Below are positions 54,055 to 62,664 of a stretch of 64,000 bases of DNA, piece by piece. This DNA comes from an uncultured Methanomicrobiales archaeon (lineage in GTDB: Archaea > Halobacteriota > Methanomicrobia > Methanomicrobiales > Methanospirillaceae). Location of the stretch: assembly GCA_903832665.1 (NCBI GenBank), contig CAILCG010000010.1, positions 73,061 to 137,060 of the forward strand. The letters run 5' to 3'. Each line of letters begins with the position of its first letter. Position 1 is the first letter of the stretch. The position numbers and the translations under genes are program-made. Under the pieces are notes generated by a model. The model had not been told where the DNA came from and did not search any database. It saw only the letters and a list, made by a program, of their open reading frames with translations.

Positions 54055-54383
54055 ACCCTTTTTTTAAAGATGGGGGAAAGGAAATTTTTTTGCAATTACG
54101 CAATTGTTTTTTCACCGGTTCCTGTGCAAATCCTCACCAGGACGATACCCCCATGGGGGTCCCTGCCCCTTGCGCGAAAAACAAGCCACCCTCCACTTAT
54201 ATCCCGGAGGGGGTACCCCCACCCCTTCTAAAAAAAGGCTCCGGCGTGAGTAAAGGGATTTTTGTCAATTGTACATCTGATAATCAACTGTACAATTTAT
54301 TATCAAATGTACATCTTACCCGCGTTTTCGAGACGAAGTGACAGCCATTGGCAAAAAAGAGATTCCATGATGCTCTAGCATGC
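54055..54383. other. Intergenic region rich in palindromes
   Basis: No gene between convergent truA and arsC-like. It holds two perfect palindromes, ACCCCCATGGGGGT (54147-54160) and GGGGGTACCCCC (54209-54220), and a set of TGTACA repeats (54270-54313). T-rich stretches after truA (54058-54065, 54085-54092) can act as its terminator. Confidence 0.6.
54270..54313. promoter_or_regulatory. Three TGTACA sites at exact 19-bp spacing
   Basis: TGTACA occurs at 54270-54275, 54289-54294 and 54308-54313. The outer sites also form a 14-bp inverted repeat (GTACATCTGATAAT / ATTATCAAATGTAC) with one mismatch. This looks like an operator or binding array, but no gene starts next to it. Confidence 0.5.
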
Positions 54384-54803
54384 CTATCGTTTTTGGAACT
54401 CGCTGTCAATCCAGCGGGCAATCTCATCCCGTATCCTGCGGTACCCGTCCAGAATTGTATCATCACTCCCGGGTAGTACGTGGGGATCGGCAAACCCGTG
54501 ATGGATGATCTTTCTTGCGCCAGGTATAATGGGACAGACCGCGTGAGCGTTGTCACAGAGCGTGACAGCGATATCGAAGGATTCCCCGCGGAATGCATCC
54601 AGGGTTTTTGACCGGTGGTGCGAGATATCGATCCCGATCTCCTGCATCACAGCGATTGCCGAAGTGCTCACTTTGGTCTGGCGGGTGCCGGCCGAGAACA
54701 CCTCGTACCGGTCACCGTATTTTGCCCGGAGCAGTCCCTCGGCCATCTGGGAACGGGCGGCATTTGCCGTGCAGACAAAGATGACCCGTATTTTCGGGGT
54801 CAT
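54384..54803 (-). CDS. arsC: Arsenate reductase-like, low-molecular-weight phosphatase fold
   Basis: A 139-aa protein of the thioredoxin-coupled ArsC/LMW-phosphatase family. The P-loop reads CTANAARS (Cys-x5-Arg-Ser), and the redox cysteines of ArsC are present in TLCDNAHAVCP. It would reduce arsenate to arsenite. Its start overlaps hgcB by 4 nt (ATGA), so it belongs to the hgc operon. Whether it serves arsenic detoxification or an Hg-related redox step there is open. Confidence 0.85.
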   Translation of the reverse strand: MTPKIRVIFVCTANAARSQMAEGLLRAKYGDRYEVFSAGTRQTKVSTSAIAVMQEIGIDISHHRSKTLDAFRGESFDIAVTLCDNAHAVCPIIPGARKIIHHGFADPHVLPGSDDTILDGYRRIRDEIARWIDSEFQKR

Positions 54804-55138
54804 TTTTCCCCGCAACAGGTGGACTCTTCTTCCCGGGCGCCACAGCAGGATCCGTCATCCCCGCCGCAGCTGCATTCCCCGCTGTCCATATCCTTTCCCC
54901 TCAGGGCGGCGCTGATCATCGCCCATGCACACCCGACGCCACTCTGCACCTCGATTGCCTGTACCGGGCAGTTCAAGGCGCAGGCACCGCATTCCATGCA
55001 GGCAGTCGGGCGGGCCAGTTCCGCATGTTCCGGGCCATCAGCAAATACCCCATGAGGGCAGACCTGGGTGCAGCTCTTGCAGTTGATACAGAGTTCCGTA
55101 TGCAGTTTCAGGGTATTCTCGAGATAGGAATTTACCAT
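54800..55138 (-). CDS. hgcB: Mercury methylation ferredoxin HgcB
   Basis: A 112-aa ferredoxin with two [4Fe-4S] motifs, CINCKSCTQVCP (C17-C27) and CMECGACALNCP (C47-C57). It also has the lone Cys typical of HgcB (GVGCAW, C70) and a Cys-rich C terminus with two CC pairs (C98-C99, C108-C109) plus C89 and C91. HgcB reduces the corrinoid of HgcA and is thought to hand over Hg(II). It directly follows hgcA with a one-base overlap (TGATG), the usual arrangement. Confidence 0.93.
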   Translation of the reverse strand: MVNSYLENTLKLHTELCINCKSCTQVCPHGVFADGPEHAELARPTACMECGACALNCPVQAIEVQSGVGCAWAMISAALRGKDMDSGECSCGGDDGSCCGAREEESTCCGEK

Positions 55139-56199
55139 CAGATCACCCCGAGAAGACGGCTGAGGCCAAGCACGATCCCCAGCACAACGCCGGCACAGGC
55201 CATTACGGCGATCACCGGCACATACCGGAAGATCTCCTTGCGCACACCGGTCCGGGAGGTGAAGGTTGTTGCGCCGGTGAAGTTAAGGGCAATGTAGGCG
55301 GTCACGGCCGGCATGATGAGAAGCGGGGTGACGGCCCCTGCGGTTAGCGCCCAGCCGGGGAGATTGGGGGCGGAAGCAAATGCCAGGGCAAACGGGATTG
55401 CGACAACGACCCCGAGAAGGAAACCTTTTGCGGAGAAATCCTGTGTCGGGATGATCGGCAGCAGGATCGGGAGGAGCACCGTTCCCGCAACCACTGCGGC
55501 GATGGCTGCCAAAGCAGCGACCGGCCCGGCAAGGAACCAGAGGGCGATTGTGGCGATGACGGCCGGCAGGGCAATGTGAACGAATTCCACCGGGATAAGG
55601 ACGATCCGGTCGAGGACCGGAAACTCCACCATTCGCATCTCCGGGGTAGCTTTTCCGGTCCGGAGGTATTCAGGCAGATCGCTGGCACGAACCGGGCCAT
55701 ACTCAACCCTGAAGCCGGACCGGCGCTGTACTTCATGCGCAGATATTCCTGGTGCACCCAGCTGGGGGGTGATGATCTTCCGGTGGGCGACGGTACCGGC
55801 AAGCCCGGTGTTTTCGATCCGGTGGACCAGTTCATCGGTGCCAAACGTCCCTTTCCCGGCAGCGCACCAGACATTGATCCCCTTGGTATCCAGCACAAGG
55901 ATATAGGCATCAACACCCGCGAGGGCTGAGCGCAGCGCATCAAAACTGAGGGTATAATTTGCTGACGCAAATACCGGGGATTTCGCGGTCGGACTGCCTA
56001 TCCGGTAGAGGCCCGGTTCGACCCGGTGTCCCATCCGGTTGACACCCCAGCGGGCAAGGAAATGATCGAGCCGGTTGGCAGACGTGATAGTGCTGTCTGT
56101 TGTGCGGACTGGCGCTTTCCGGGACGGCCCTGCATTACAGCCGCACGGGGTAACAGTGGCACCAGGAGAGCACGAACATCCTGAAGGTTGAGAAGCCAT
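55138..56199 (-). CDS. hgcA: Mercury methylation corrinoid protein HgcA
   Basis: The 353-aa HgcA transfers a methyl group from its corrinoid to Hg(II). The defining cap-helix motif NVWCAAGKG is present (Cys112, the expected cobalt ligand), followed by FGTDEL and the HRKIITPQLGAPGISAHEV region of the corrinoid domain. From about residue 205 five hydrophobic helices form the membrane domain. The N terminus carries four extra Cys (SGCSCSP, PCGCNAG; C8, C10, C19, C21). The ATG has GGAG about 10 nt upstream and lies 13 nt after the preceding gene. Confidence 0.95.
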   Translation of the reverse strand: MASQPSGCSCSPGATVTPCGCNAGPSRKAPVRTTDSTITSANRLDHFLARWGVNRMGHRVEPGLYRIGSPTAKSPVFASANYTLSFDALRSALAGVDAYILVLDTKGINVWCAAGKGTFGTDELVHRIENTGLAGTVAHRKIITPQLGAPGISAHEVQRRSGFRVEYGPVRASDLPEYLRTGKATPEMRMVEFPVLDRIVLIPVEFVHIALPAVIATIALWFLAGPVAALAAIAAVVAGTVLLPILLPIIPTQDFSAKGFLLGVVVAIPFALAFASAPNLPGWALTAGAVTPLLIMPAVTAYIALNFTGATTFTSRTGVRKEIFRYVPVIAVMACAGVVLGIVLGLSRLLGVI

Positions 56200-56212
56200 G
56201 AATCTGTCTCCT

Positions 56213-56506
56213 TTAGTGTTCCGTCTCCTGCATGAGCGGCCCGAGCACGTCCTTGACCATCCCGCTCAGGTTCTCGGCTTTCATGAGCGCAAGGCAGCAG
56301 ATGCTGCCATTCTTTTCCCAGCTGATCAGAGCGAGCTTGTCCCCGGTCTTTATATCGGCTTTTTCCCGGATATCCTTTGGAAGGACCATCTGGCCCCGCT
56401 CGTCAACGCTCAACACTGCTTCCACTTTACACCCGGAGACCGGGCTGCACCCACAGGGAGAACCACCGGGAGTGCACATCGTGTCATCCATCTTCTTTTT
56501 TGACAT
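56213..56506 (-). CDS. HgcAB-associated AbrB-like protein with Cys-rich N terminus
   Basis: A 97-aa protein: a Cys-rich start (CTPGGSPCGCSPVSGC; C11, C18, C20, C26) and a SpoVT/AbrB swapped-hairpin domain (VDERGQMVLPKDIREKADIK), ending in an amphipathic helix. Proteins of this type accompany hgcAB in several genomes. As first gene of the operon it is well placed to be a metal-responsive regulator, the Cys cluster sensing Hg or As; that is inference. ATG 56506 is chosen because a TATA box lies 36 nt upstream; the longer frame would run through it. Confidence 0.82.
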   Translation of the reverse strand: MSKKKMDDTMCTPGGSPCGCSPVSGCKVEAVLSVDERGQMVLPKDIREKADIKTGDKLALISWEKNGSICCLALMKAENLSGMVKDVLGPLMQETEH

Positions 56507-56538
56507 GTGAATCTTCAGAATAATGTAGATTTGCCCCA

Positions 56539-56546
56539 TATTTATA
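56539..56546 (-). promoter_or_regulatory. TATA box of hgc operon
   Basis: TATAAATA on the minus strand, centred about 36 nt before the ATG of the AbrB-like gene, predicting a leader of about 10 nt. It drives the four-gene hgc operon. Confidence 0.6.
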
Positions 56547-56604
56547 CTTTTCAGAAAAATCAGAAAAATCAAATTTATTCGCAGTTTATTCTGGGGCGGG
56601 TCAG

Positions 56605-57162
56605 ATGAGCTCAGGAGCCGGGTTCGACCCCGCTTTTTATTATCCCGCCCGACAACATCCGATATACAGCATGGTGGCATTCGATTGTACGTGGTGCGGG
56701 AAATGCTGCGCAAGTTTCGGGGCGTTTATAAAAATTGAGCGCCAGCTGACCAGCCGCGATTACTACTGCCGGTACGGGATAAAGAACGAGCTCTTTCTTG
56801 CCCATATCGAGGGTGACTATGCCGACAGTCCCCCGCTAGTCCCCCAAGGGAGTGAACCTGCAAAAGGCTGCCCGTTCATGCGGAAAAACCCCATGGATAA
56901 AGGATTTGCCTGTGCAATTTATGCCACCCGCCCCCCGACATGCAGGGAGTTTCGTTGTTACCGGATGGTGATCTCCCCGGCCGAAGGTCCCGAGTGTGGC
57001 AGGATAATGGGACGAAACGAACTCAAAACCTATGACGATGCTCTGGCACAGATCTGGAAAGAAAAAATAGCACCTATGCCCCGGATGGATGATGCACGTT
57101 GGAAAAAATCAGTGATCGCCTGCCTGATGACTCATGGTTACCGCGGCGAACCTGTTGAATAA
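56605..57162 (+). CDS. YkgJ-family Cys-cluster protein
   Basis: A protein of the YkgJ (zinc- or iron-chelating) family with CTWCGKCC near the start, GCPFM, CAIYATRPPTCREFRCY and a final helical part. Such proteins bind a metal through eight conserved Cys. The start is uncertain: ATG 56605 (185 aa) lies about 30 nt after an AAATTTATT box, while ATG 56671 (163 aa) is where homology begins. It is divergent from the hgc operon and separated from it by 98 nt. Confidence 0.82.
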   Translation: MSSGAGFDPAFYYPARQHPIYSMVAFDCTWCGKCCASFGAFIKIERQLTSRDYYCRYGIKNELFLAHIEGDYADSPPLVPQGSEPAKGCPFMRKNPMDKGFACAIYATRPPTCREFRCYRMVISPAEGPECGRIMGRNELKTYDDALAQIWKEKIAPMPRMDDARWKKSVIACLMTHGYRGEPVE

Positions 57163-57173
57163 AAAAAAGAAAA

Positions 57174-57686
57174 TTATTTTGCCGGGGTGGCATTGGGTGC
57201 CACGAAAGGCTTGCATCCTTCATTGCGGAAGAGTACCCATTCATCACAGGTCGTACCGTTGGTAAACGTGCACATGCCGTACTCGTTGCCCTGAGTGTCG
57301 TTGCGGTTCTCGATCTTTCCGCCCATCTTGCCACAGTTAACTGACGCGGGGTTTGCCAGCCCGGAGTTGGCCGGTGCGGGGGTCGTGACTGCAGTTCCGT
57401 TCTTGCATCCTTCGTTGTGGAAGAGGGCCCATTCCTCGCAGCTGGTCCCGTTGGGGAAATTACACATGCCGTACTGGCCGCCGTCCGCATTTGTCTTGAT
57501 ATCGACCGTTCCGCCAATCTTGCCGCAGTTAACTGATGCCGGGTTTGCCATCCCGTCCATTGCCGGTGCCGTCGTGACTGCCGGGGTCGTTGTCGCAGGT
57601 GTTGCTGGCTGGGTGCAGCCGGTAACAAGAATCCCGGCAACAATCAGGAGACCCATGATAATAAGGAGAGTGTTTTTCGATTTCAT
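57174..57686 (-). CDS. Lipoprotein with two DUF333 repeats
   Basis: A 170-aa lipoprotein: signal peptide with lipobox VTGC, a Thr/Ala/Pro spacer, and two copies of a DUF333-like unit (ANPASVNCGKIGG to YGMCNFPNGTSCEEWALF, and ANPASVNCGKMGG to YGMCTFTNGTTCDEWVLF). Each repeat has four Cys that may form disulfides. Function is unknown for the family. Convergent with the YkgJ gene, 11 nt apart. Confidence 0.85.
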   Translation of the reverse strand: MKSKNTLLIIMGLLIVAGILVTGCTQPATPATTTPAVTTAPAMDGMANPASVNCGKIGGTVDIKTNADGGQYGMCNFPNGTSCEEWALFHNEGCKNGTAVTTPAPANSGLANPASVNCGKMGGKIENRNDTQGNEYGMCTFTNGTTCDEWVLFRNEGCKPFVAPNATPAK

Positions 57687-57763
57687 GATGTACCGGGATA
57701 GTTTTGTCCGTTGCTGGATAAAAAGATGGTTTTGAGTGAAAATTTTCGCTCTGGTGAATGAAT

Positions 57764-57774
57764 AAAAAAATTCA
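57764..57774 (-). terminator. T-rich terminator after trpA
   Basis: On the minus strand a seven-T run follows the trpA stop by about 12 nt and would end the trp operon transcript. Confidence 0.5.
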
Positions 57775-57782
57775 GGGGTACC

Positions 57783-58574
57783 CTATACCCGTTTCATGCC
57801 CTGTACGTAATCCTGCAATTCCAGGATCATGGTCCCGGGGTCCGACAGGTTGCGGTCGACAATCTTCACAATCGCGCTGCCGACAATTATTCCGTCCGCC
57901 CCGGCCCGGGCACAGGTCTGTGCATGTGCAGGGGTCGATATGCCAAAGCCGAGCGCCAGGGGAAGATGTGTGTGATTCCGAACCCGGTGCAGCAGATCGA
58001 TGGCCCCGTCGGATACCTGATCCCGGACCCCGGTTACCCCGAGGACGGCGACCAGGTACAGGTACCCGCGTGCTTTTGCAGCAATCTTTTTTATCCGTTC
58101 ATCTGAGGTCGTCTGCGTAATCAGGAAGATCGGGTCGATGCCGCAGCGTGAGGCAACCGCACAGACTTCCTCGGACTCCTCGACCGGCATATCAGCGATC
58201 AGGATACCATCAACGCCGGCATCGTGGGCCTCACGATAGAACTTCTCGATCCCGCGGCGATGGACAATATTGTAGTACGTAAGAAAGACAATCGGCACCT
58301 GCGAATCTTTACGGATCTCCCTGACGATCTCAAATACGGTATCCGGGGTAGATCCGGCTGCAAGCGCCCGCTCATCGGCTTTCTGGATGATAGGGCCATC
58401 GGCCACCGGGTCCGAGAACGGCACTCCAAGTTCAAGGATATCCGTTCCCCCGGCGATCAGTGCCCGGGCAATCCGGATGCAGGTGGCTTTATCCGGGTCA
58501 CCGGCAACCGTAAACCCGATGAAGGCCGGTTTTTTCAATGAGGCATCGGCAAATATCGCCTCGATCCGTCCCAT
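57783..58574 (-). CDS. trpA: Tryptophan synthase alpha chain
   Basis: Cleaves indole-3-glycerol phosphate to indole and glyceraldehyde-3-phosphate. The 263-aa TIM barrel has the catalytic ELGVPFSDPVADGP (Glu) and ILIADMPVEE (Asp), and ALGFGISTPAHA as phosphate-binding loop. Last gene of the operon; its start overlaps the trpB stop by one base. Confidence 0.96.
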   Translation of the reverse strand: MGRIEAIFADASLKKPAFIGFTVAGDPDKATCIRIARALIAGGTDILELGVPFSDPVADGPIIQKADERALAAGSTPDTVFEIVREIRKDSQVPIVFLTYYNIVHRRGIEKFYREAHDAGVDGILIADMPVEESEEVCAVASRCGIDPIFLITQTTSDERIKKIAAKARGYLYLVAVLGVTGVRDQVSDGAIDLLHRVRNHTHLPLALGFGISTPAHAQTCARAGADGIIVGSAIVKIVDRNLSDPGTMILELQDYVQGMKRV

Positions 58575-59746
58575 TACCGAGACCCCTGCATCTTTGCCAC
58601 TTCAGCCACATCCTTATCGCCACGTCCCGAGAGGTTGATGATCACAATGTCGTCCTTATCGAAACGATCCGCATTCTGCTTCACGTATGCAACGGCATGG
58701 GCGGACTCCAGTGCCGGGATGATGCCTTCGGTTTTTGACAGGAACCGGAAGGCATCCAGCACTTCAGGGTCGTTGACCGCTGCATAAGTCACGCGGTGCT
58801 TGTCCTTAAGCATCGCGTGCTCAGGACCTACTCCCGGATAATCCAGTCCTGCGGAGATGCTGTGGGTGGGAAGTATCTGTCCATGTTTATCCTGCATGAG
58901 GTACGAGAGCGTTCCGTGCAATACCCCGGTATCCCCGGCACAGAGCGTAGCAGAATGCTTTCCGGTCTCGATCCCCTCGCCCCCCGCTTCTACCCCGATC
59001 AGTTCCACATCGTCGGCAAGGAATGGGTGGAAGATGCCGATTGCATTCGACCCGCCGCCCACGCACGCAACAATCGTGTCGGGAAGCCGGCCTTCTTTTC
59101 TCAATACCTGTTCCCGCGCCTCCCGTCCGATCACCGACTGGAAGTCCCTCACCATGAGCGGGTACGGGTGGGGACCAATGGCAGAACCGATCAGGTAGTA
59201 CGTATCCCGCACATTTGCCACCCAGTCGCGAAGGGCCTCGTTTACGGCGTCCTTGAGTGTCCGGGTCCCGGATTTGACCGGGATCACTTTTGCTCCCATC
59301 AGCTCCATGCGGAAGACATTGAGTGCCTGCCGCTGCGTGTCCACCTCGCCCATGTAGACTTCGACAGGGATACCAAGTGCTGCCCCGACGATGGCGGTGG
59401 CAACCCCATGCTGCCCGGCGCCGGTCTCGGCGATCAGCCGTTTCTTGCCCATCTTTCTGGCGAGCAATGCCTGCCCGAGAGTGTTGTTCAGCTTGTGGGA
59501 ACCCCCGTGCACAAGATCTTCGCGCTTGAGATATATCCTGCACCCGAGTTCCCGCGAGGCATTCGGGCAGATGGTGAGCGGGGTCTCGCGTCCTGCGTAT
59601 TCGGTCTGCAATGCGCTGAGATCGCGGGCGAACCGTGGATCCCTGCCGGCTCGTTCATACGCACCCTCCAGTTCGAGGAGGGCAGTCATCAGTGTCTCGG
59701 AGACGTACTGCCCGCCGTATTGTCCATATCTTCCTTTTGTTATCAT
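58574..59746 (-). CDS. trpB: Tryptophan synthase beta chain
   Basis: PLP enzyme joining indole and serine to tryptophan. The 390-aa TrpB1-type protein shows [11 protein letters not shown], the PLP-lysine motif [19 protein letters not shown], the phosphate-binding GGGSNA and [11 protein letters not shown]-like [10 protein letters not shown]. It forms the channelled complex with TrpA. Confidence 0.97.
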   Translation of the reverse strand: MITKGRYGQYGGQYVSETLMTALLELEGAYERAGRDPRFARDLSALQTEYAGRETPLTICPNASRELGCRIYLKREDLVHGGSHKLNNTLGQALLARKMGKKRLIAETGAGQHGVATAIVGAALGIPVEVYMGEVDTQRQALNVFRMELMGAKVIPVKSGTRTLKDAVNEALRDWVANVRDTYYLIGSAIGPHPYPLMVRDFQSVIGREAREQVLRKEGRLPDTIVACVGGGSNAIGIFHPFLADDVELIGVEAGGEGIETGKHSATLCAGDTGVLHGTLSYLMQDKHGQILPTHSISAGLDYPGVGPEHAMLKDKHRVTYAAVNDPEVLDAFRFLSKTEGIIPALESAHAVAYVKQNADRFDKDDIVIINLSGRGDKDVAEVAKMQGSR

Positions 59747-60324
59747 AGTATGCCTTTTCGTGCTGCCGCAATGAACGCGGCAATTTTTTTATGGTCTTTT
59801 ATTCCCGGTGCAGTCTCGATGCCGCTTGCAACATCCACGGCATACGGATGCACCTGCCGGATGGCATCCGCCACATTTTCCGGGGTAAGTCCCCCTGCAA
59901 GGATGACCGGTAATGTGGTTTTCTGCACGGTCTCGCGGGCATGGGAGAGATCGAAGTTTTTCCCGCTGCCATGGCTCTCATCCACGATGATCGCATCGCA
60001 GTCTGTTGGCAGGGGATCGTTTCTCCCGATAACCCGGATGAGGGTTACCCGGGGTTTTTCCCGGAACACAAACGGGTGCGAGATCTGGAGTGCATCCGGC
60101 TGCAGTGCAAGGATCGCTTCGAGATCTTCGGGCGATGCAGTGTGGCTCACCGCAACGGTGGTGGTAAAGGGGCCGACCGCATCAAAAATTTCCCGGGCCC
60201 GTTCCGGCGTCACCGACCGTTTTGAAGTGGGTGAAAAGATCACCACACCTATCGCGTCCGCCCCGCACGCTTCCGCGTACCGGGCATCCTCCGGCCGGGT
60301 GATGCCGCAACACTTTATGCGCAT
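59743..60324 (-). CDS. trpF: Phosphoribosylanthranilate isomerase
   Basis: A 193-aa TIM barrel that rearranges phosphoribosylanthranilate to CdRP. The N-terminal [12 protein letters not shown] with catalytic Cys, [13 protein letters not shown] and [15 protein letters not shown] (catalytic Asp) are as expected. It overlaps trpC by 10 nt and trpB by 4 nt. Confidence 0.94.
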   Translation of the reverse strand: MRIKCCGITRPEDARYAEACGADAIGVVIFSPTSKRSVTPERAREIFDAVGPFTTTVAVSHTASPEDLEAILALQPDALQISHPFVFREKPRVTLIRVIGRNDPLPTDCDAIIVDESHGSGKNFDLSHARETVQKTTLPVILAGGLTPENVADAIRQVHPYAVDVASGIETAPGIKDHKKIAAFIAAARKGIL

Positions 60325-61070
60325 ACGAACTCCTCGAGTTTCTTTTCCGGGCGCTCGTGGGTCATGATCGATGAACCGATCAGGAACGCATCGCAGTAGG
60401 GTTTCATCTCACGGATATCATCGGCTGAACGCATACCACTTTCTGATACGATCGTTCTTCCGGTGAGACGGATACTCTCCGAAAGGAGCCGGGTGGTGGA
60501 GCGGTCAATAGTGAGTGTCGCAAGATTGCGGTTGTTAATTCCGATCAGTTCTGCACGGGTAGTGAGCGCGGTTTTTATCTCTTCTGCATTGTGGACCTCT
60601 ACCAGCGGCTCAAGACCATATTCTTGTGCGAGGGTAACGAAGAGCGGGAGGCGCTCTTTGAGGACTGCTGCTATCAGGAGGACTGCATCGGCCCCGAGTG
60701 CCCGCGTCTCTGCCAGCTGGTGTTCGTCGATGATGAAATCCTTCCTGAGGACCGGTATGCTGACCGCTGACTTCACTTTGGCAATATCCCCTCCTGTACC
60801 CCCGAAGAAGTACGGTTCGGTCAGTACCGAGAGTGCCACGCACCCGCTACCCGCAAGTGCCCCTGCCATCATCGCCATGTCAACGTTGCGGCGGATGGTA
60901 CCCCGGCTGGGTGAGGCGCACTTGATCTCGGCGATCACGGCGTTTTTGCCGCTCCTGTTCCGGATTGCATCGACTAGGCTTACATGAGCCCGAATGCCGT
61001 CCTCCGGGTAGGTTTCCGGGAGAAGGGCAACCCTTTTTTCGGTGCGCCTGATGATCTCATCGAGGATCAT
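60315..61070 (-). CDS. trpC: Indole-3-glycerol phosphate synthase
   Basis: Closes the indole ring from CdRP. The 251-aa protein has [11 protein letters not shown] (Lys and substrate-binding residues), [24 protein letters not shown] and [12 protein letters not shown]. Its start overlaps the trpD stop (ATGA). Confidence 0.95.
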   Translation of the reverse strand: MILDEIIRRTEKRVALLPETYPEDGIRAHVSLVDAIRNRSGKNAVIAEIKCASPSRGTIRRNVDMAMMAGALAGSGCVALSVLTEPYFFGGTGGDIAKVKSAVSIPVLRKDFIIDEHQLAETRALGADAVLLIAAVLKERLPLFVTLAQEYGLEPLVEVHNAEEIKTALTTRAELIGINNRNLATLTIDRSTTRLLSESIRLTGRTIVSESGMRSADDIREMKPYCDAFLIGSSIMTHERPEKKLEEFVCA

Positions 61071-62086
61071 GCCACACCCCGTGTTGCATCCACCAGCGCA
61101 CCGAGTCGTGCACCTGCATTTCCTGAATCGATGGAGGCCACAGCAAGCCGGACCCCTTCGTGCAGATCCCGGGCCAGTCCGCCGACATAGATGGCAGCTC
61201 CGGCATTCATGAGCACGATATCCCGCGGAGCACCCTTCTCTCCCCCAAGAATCTCCCGGATGATACGGGCGTTCTGCTGTGCATCACCTCCGGCGAGATC
61301 TACCGGCCGGGCAGGCGAAATTCCGTAGCTGTCGCACTGGATCGCATATGTCCGGATTGTTCCGTTACCGAGTTCTGCCACGACAGTATCTCCCGTAGTG
61401 GTGATCTCATCGAGACCAGACCCGTGGACCACCATTGCCCGCGAGAGCCCGAGTATCCTGAGCACCTCTGCTAAGGTACCCGTGAGACCCGGCCGGTAGA
61501 CGCCAAGCACCTGTGCCTGTGCACCGGCTGGGTTTGCCAGAGGGCCGAGGATATTGAAGATCGTCCTGCACCCGATCTCCTGCCGGGCGTTCATGACATG
61601 TTTCATAGCCGGGTGGTAATTCGGGGCAAAGAAAAACGCGATGCCAACCTCTTCCACGATTCGCGCCTGTTTTTCTGGGTCAGGTACAAGATTGACTCCC
61701 AGTGCTGCAAGAACGTCTGCCGAACCGCACCTGCTGCTCACGCCCCGGTTGCCGTGCTTGACAACAGGGCAACCCGCTCCCGCAGCAACGAAGGCCGAGG
61801 CGGTGCTGATGTTGAAGGTCCGGGCCCCATCCCCCCCAGTACCGCACGTGTCGACAAGCATCCGCCCGGTCGAGGGTTGTACCGTTATGGCATGATCCCG
61901 CATCACCCGGGCAAAGGCCGCAATCTCTGCGGCCGTCTCACCCTTCATATGCAACGCCAGGAGAAATGCACCGATCTGCGCCTGCGATGCCTGCCCTTCC
62001 ATGATGGTGCGCATCATCCCTGCAGCTTCCGCAGGGTCGAGATCGCGCCGGGCTGCAAGGTTCGTGAGGGTCTCTTTAAACGTCAT
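61067..62086 (-). CDS. trpD: Anthranilate phosphoribosyltransferase
   Basis: Transfers phosphoribosyl from PRPP to anthranilate. The 339-aa protein contains [39 protein letters not shown] and [11 protein letters not shown], all typical. Here it is a separate gene, not fused to trpG. Confidence 0.96.
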   Translation of the reverse strand: MTFKETLTNLAARRDLDPAEAAGMMRTIMEGQASQAQIGAFLLALHMKGETAAEIAAFARVMRDHAITVQPSTGRMLVDTCGTGGDGARTFNISTASAFVAAGAGCPVVKHGNRGVSSRCGSADVLAALGVNLVPDPEKQARIVEEVGIAFFFAPNYHPAMKHVMNARQEIGCRTIFNILGPLANPAGAQAQVLGVYRPGLTGTLAEVLRILGLSRAMVVHGSGLDEITTTGDTVVAELGNGTIRTYAIQCDSYGISPARPVDLAGGDAQQNARIIREILGGEKGAPRDIVLMNAGAAIYVGGLARDLHEGVRLAVASIDSGNAGARLGALVDATRGVA

Positions 62087-62664
62087 GATACTCCCCCTGT
62101 TCCGGCCAGGAAATTCCGGATGATCCGGTCGCCTTCCTGTGACAGGATACTCTCCGGGTGGAACTGGACCCCTTCAATCGGGTACCGGACATGACGGACC
62201 CCCATCACGTAGTCATCATCAAGGCTGGTAGCCGAAACATGCAGTTCTGCGGGCAGGGAATCTTCCCGGGCAACCAGCGAGTGGTAGCGTGTCGCGGTAA
62301 ACGGCGCGGGGACTCCGGTAAAGACACCCATCCCGTCGTGCCGGATTGCGGAGGTCTTGCCATGCATCAGGTGTGCAGCCCGGATGACTTCACCCCCAAA
62401 CGCGGTGCAGATCGCCTGGTGCCCAAGGCAGACCCCAAGCGTGGGAATCGTTTTGCTCATCGTTTCGAGCACTTCCAGGCAGACCCCGGAATCCTGAGGA
62501 GTTCCCGGCCCGGGTGAGAGGATGATATGATCGCACCCGCTCTTTTCAAGGTGTTCAAGCGGTGAGTCGCAGGTCATGACCACCGGGTTTCCCCCGAGTT
62601 TGCCCACCTGCTGGTAGAGGTTGAAGGTAAAACTGTCGTAACAGTCCACGATCAGGACTTTCAT
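62083..62664 (-). CDS. trpG: Anthranilate synthase glutamine amidotransferase subunit
   Basis: Supplies ammonia from glutamine to TrpE. The 193-aa subunit begins [18 protein letters not shown] and has [12 protein letters not shown], the nucleophile in GVCLGHQAI and the His/Glu in [13 protein letters not shown] 62664 overlaps the trpE stop by 4 nt, deciding against a start 66 nt upstream. Confidence 0.95.
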   Translation of the reverse strand: MKVLIVDCYDSFTFNLYQQVGKLGGNPVVMTCDSPLEHLEKSGCDHIILSPGPGTPQDSGVCLEVLETMSKTIPTLGVCLGHQAICTAFGGEVIRAAHLMHGKTSAIRHDGMGVFTGVPAPFTATRYHSLVAREDSLPAELHVSATSLDDDYVMGVRHVRYPIEGVQFHPESILSQEGDRIIRNFLAGTGGVS

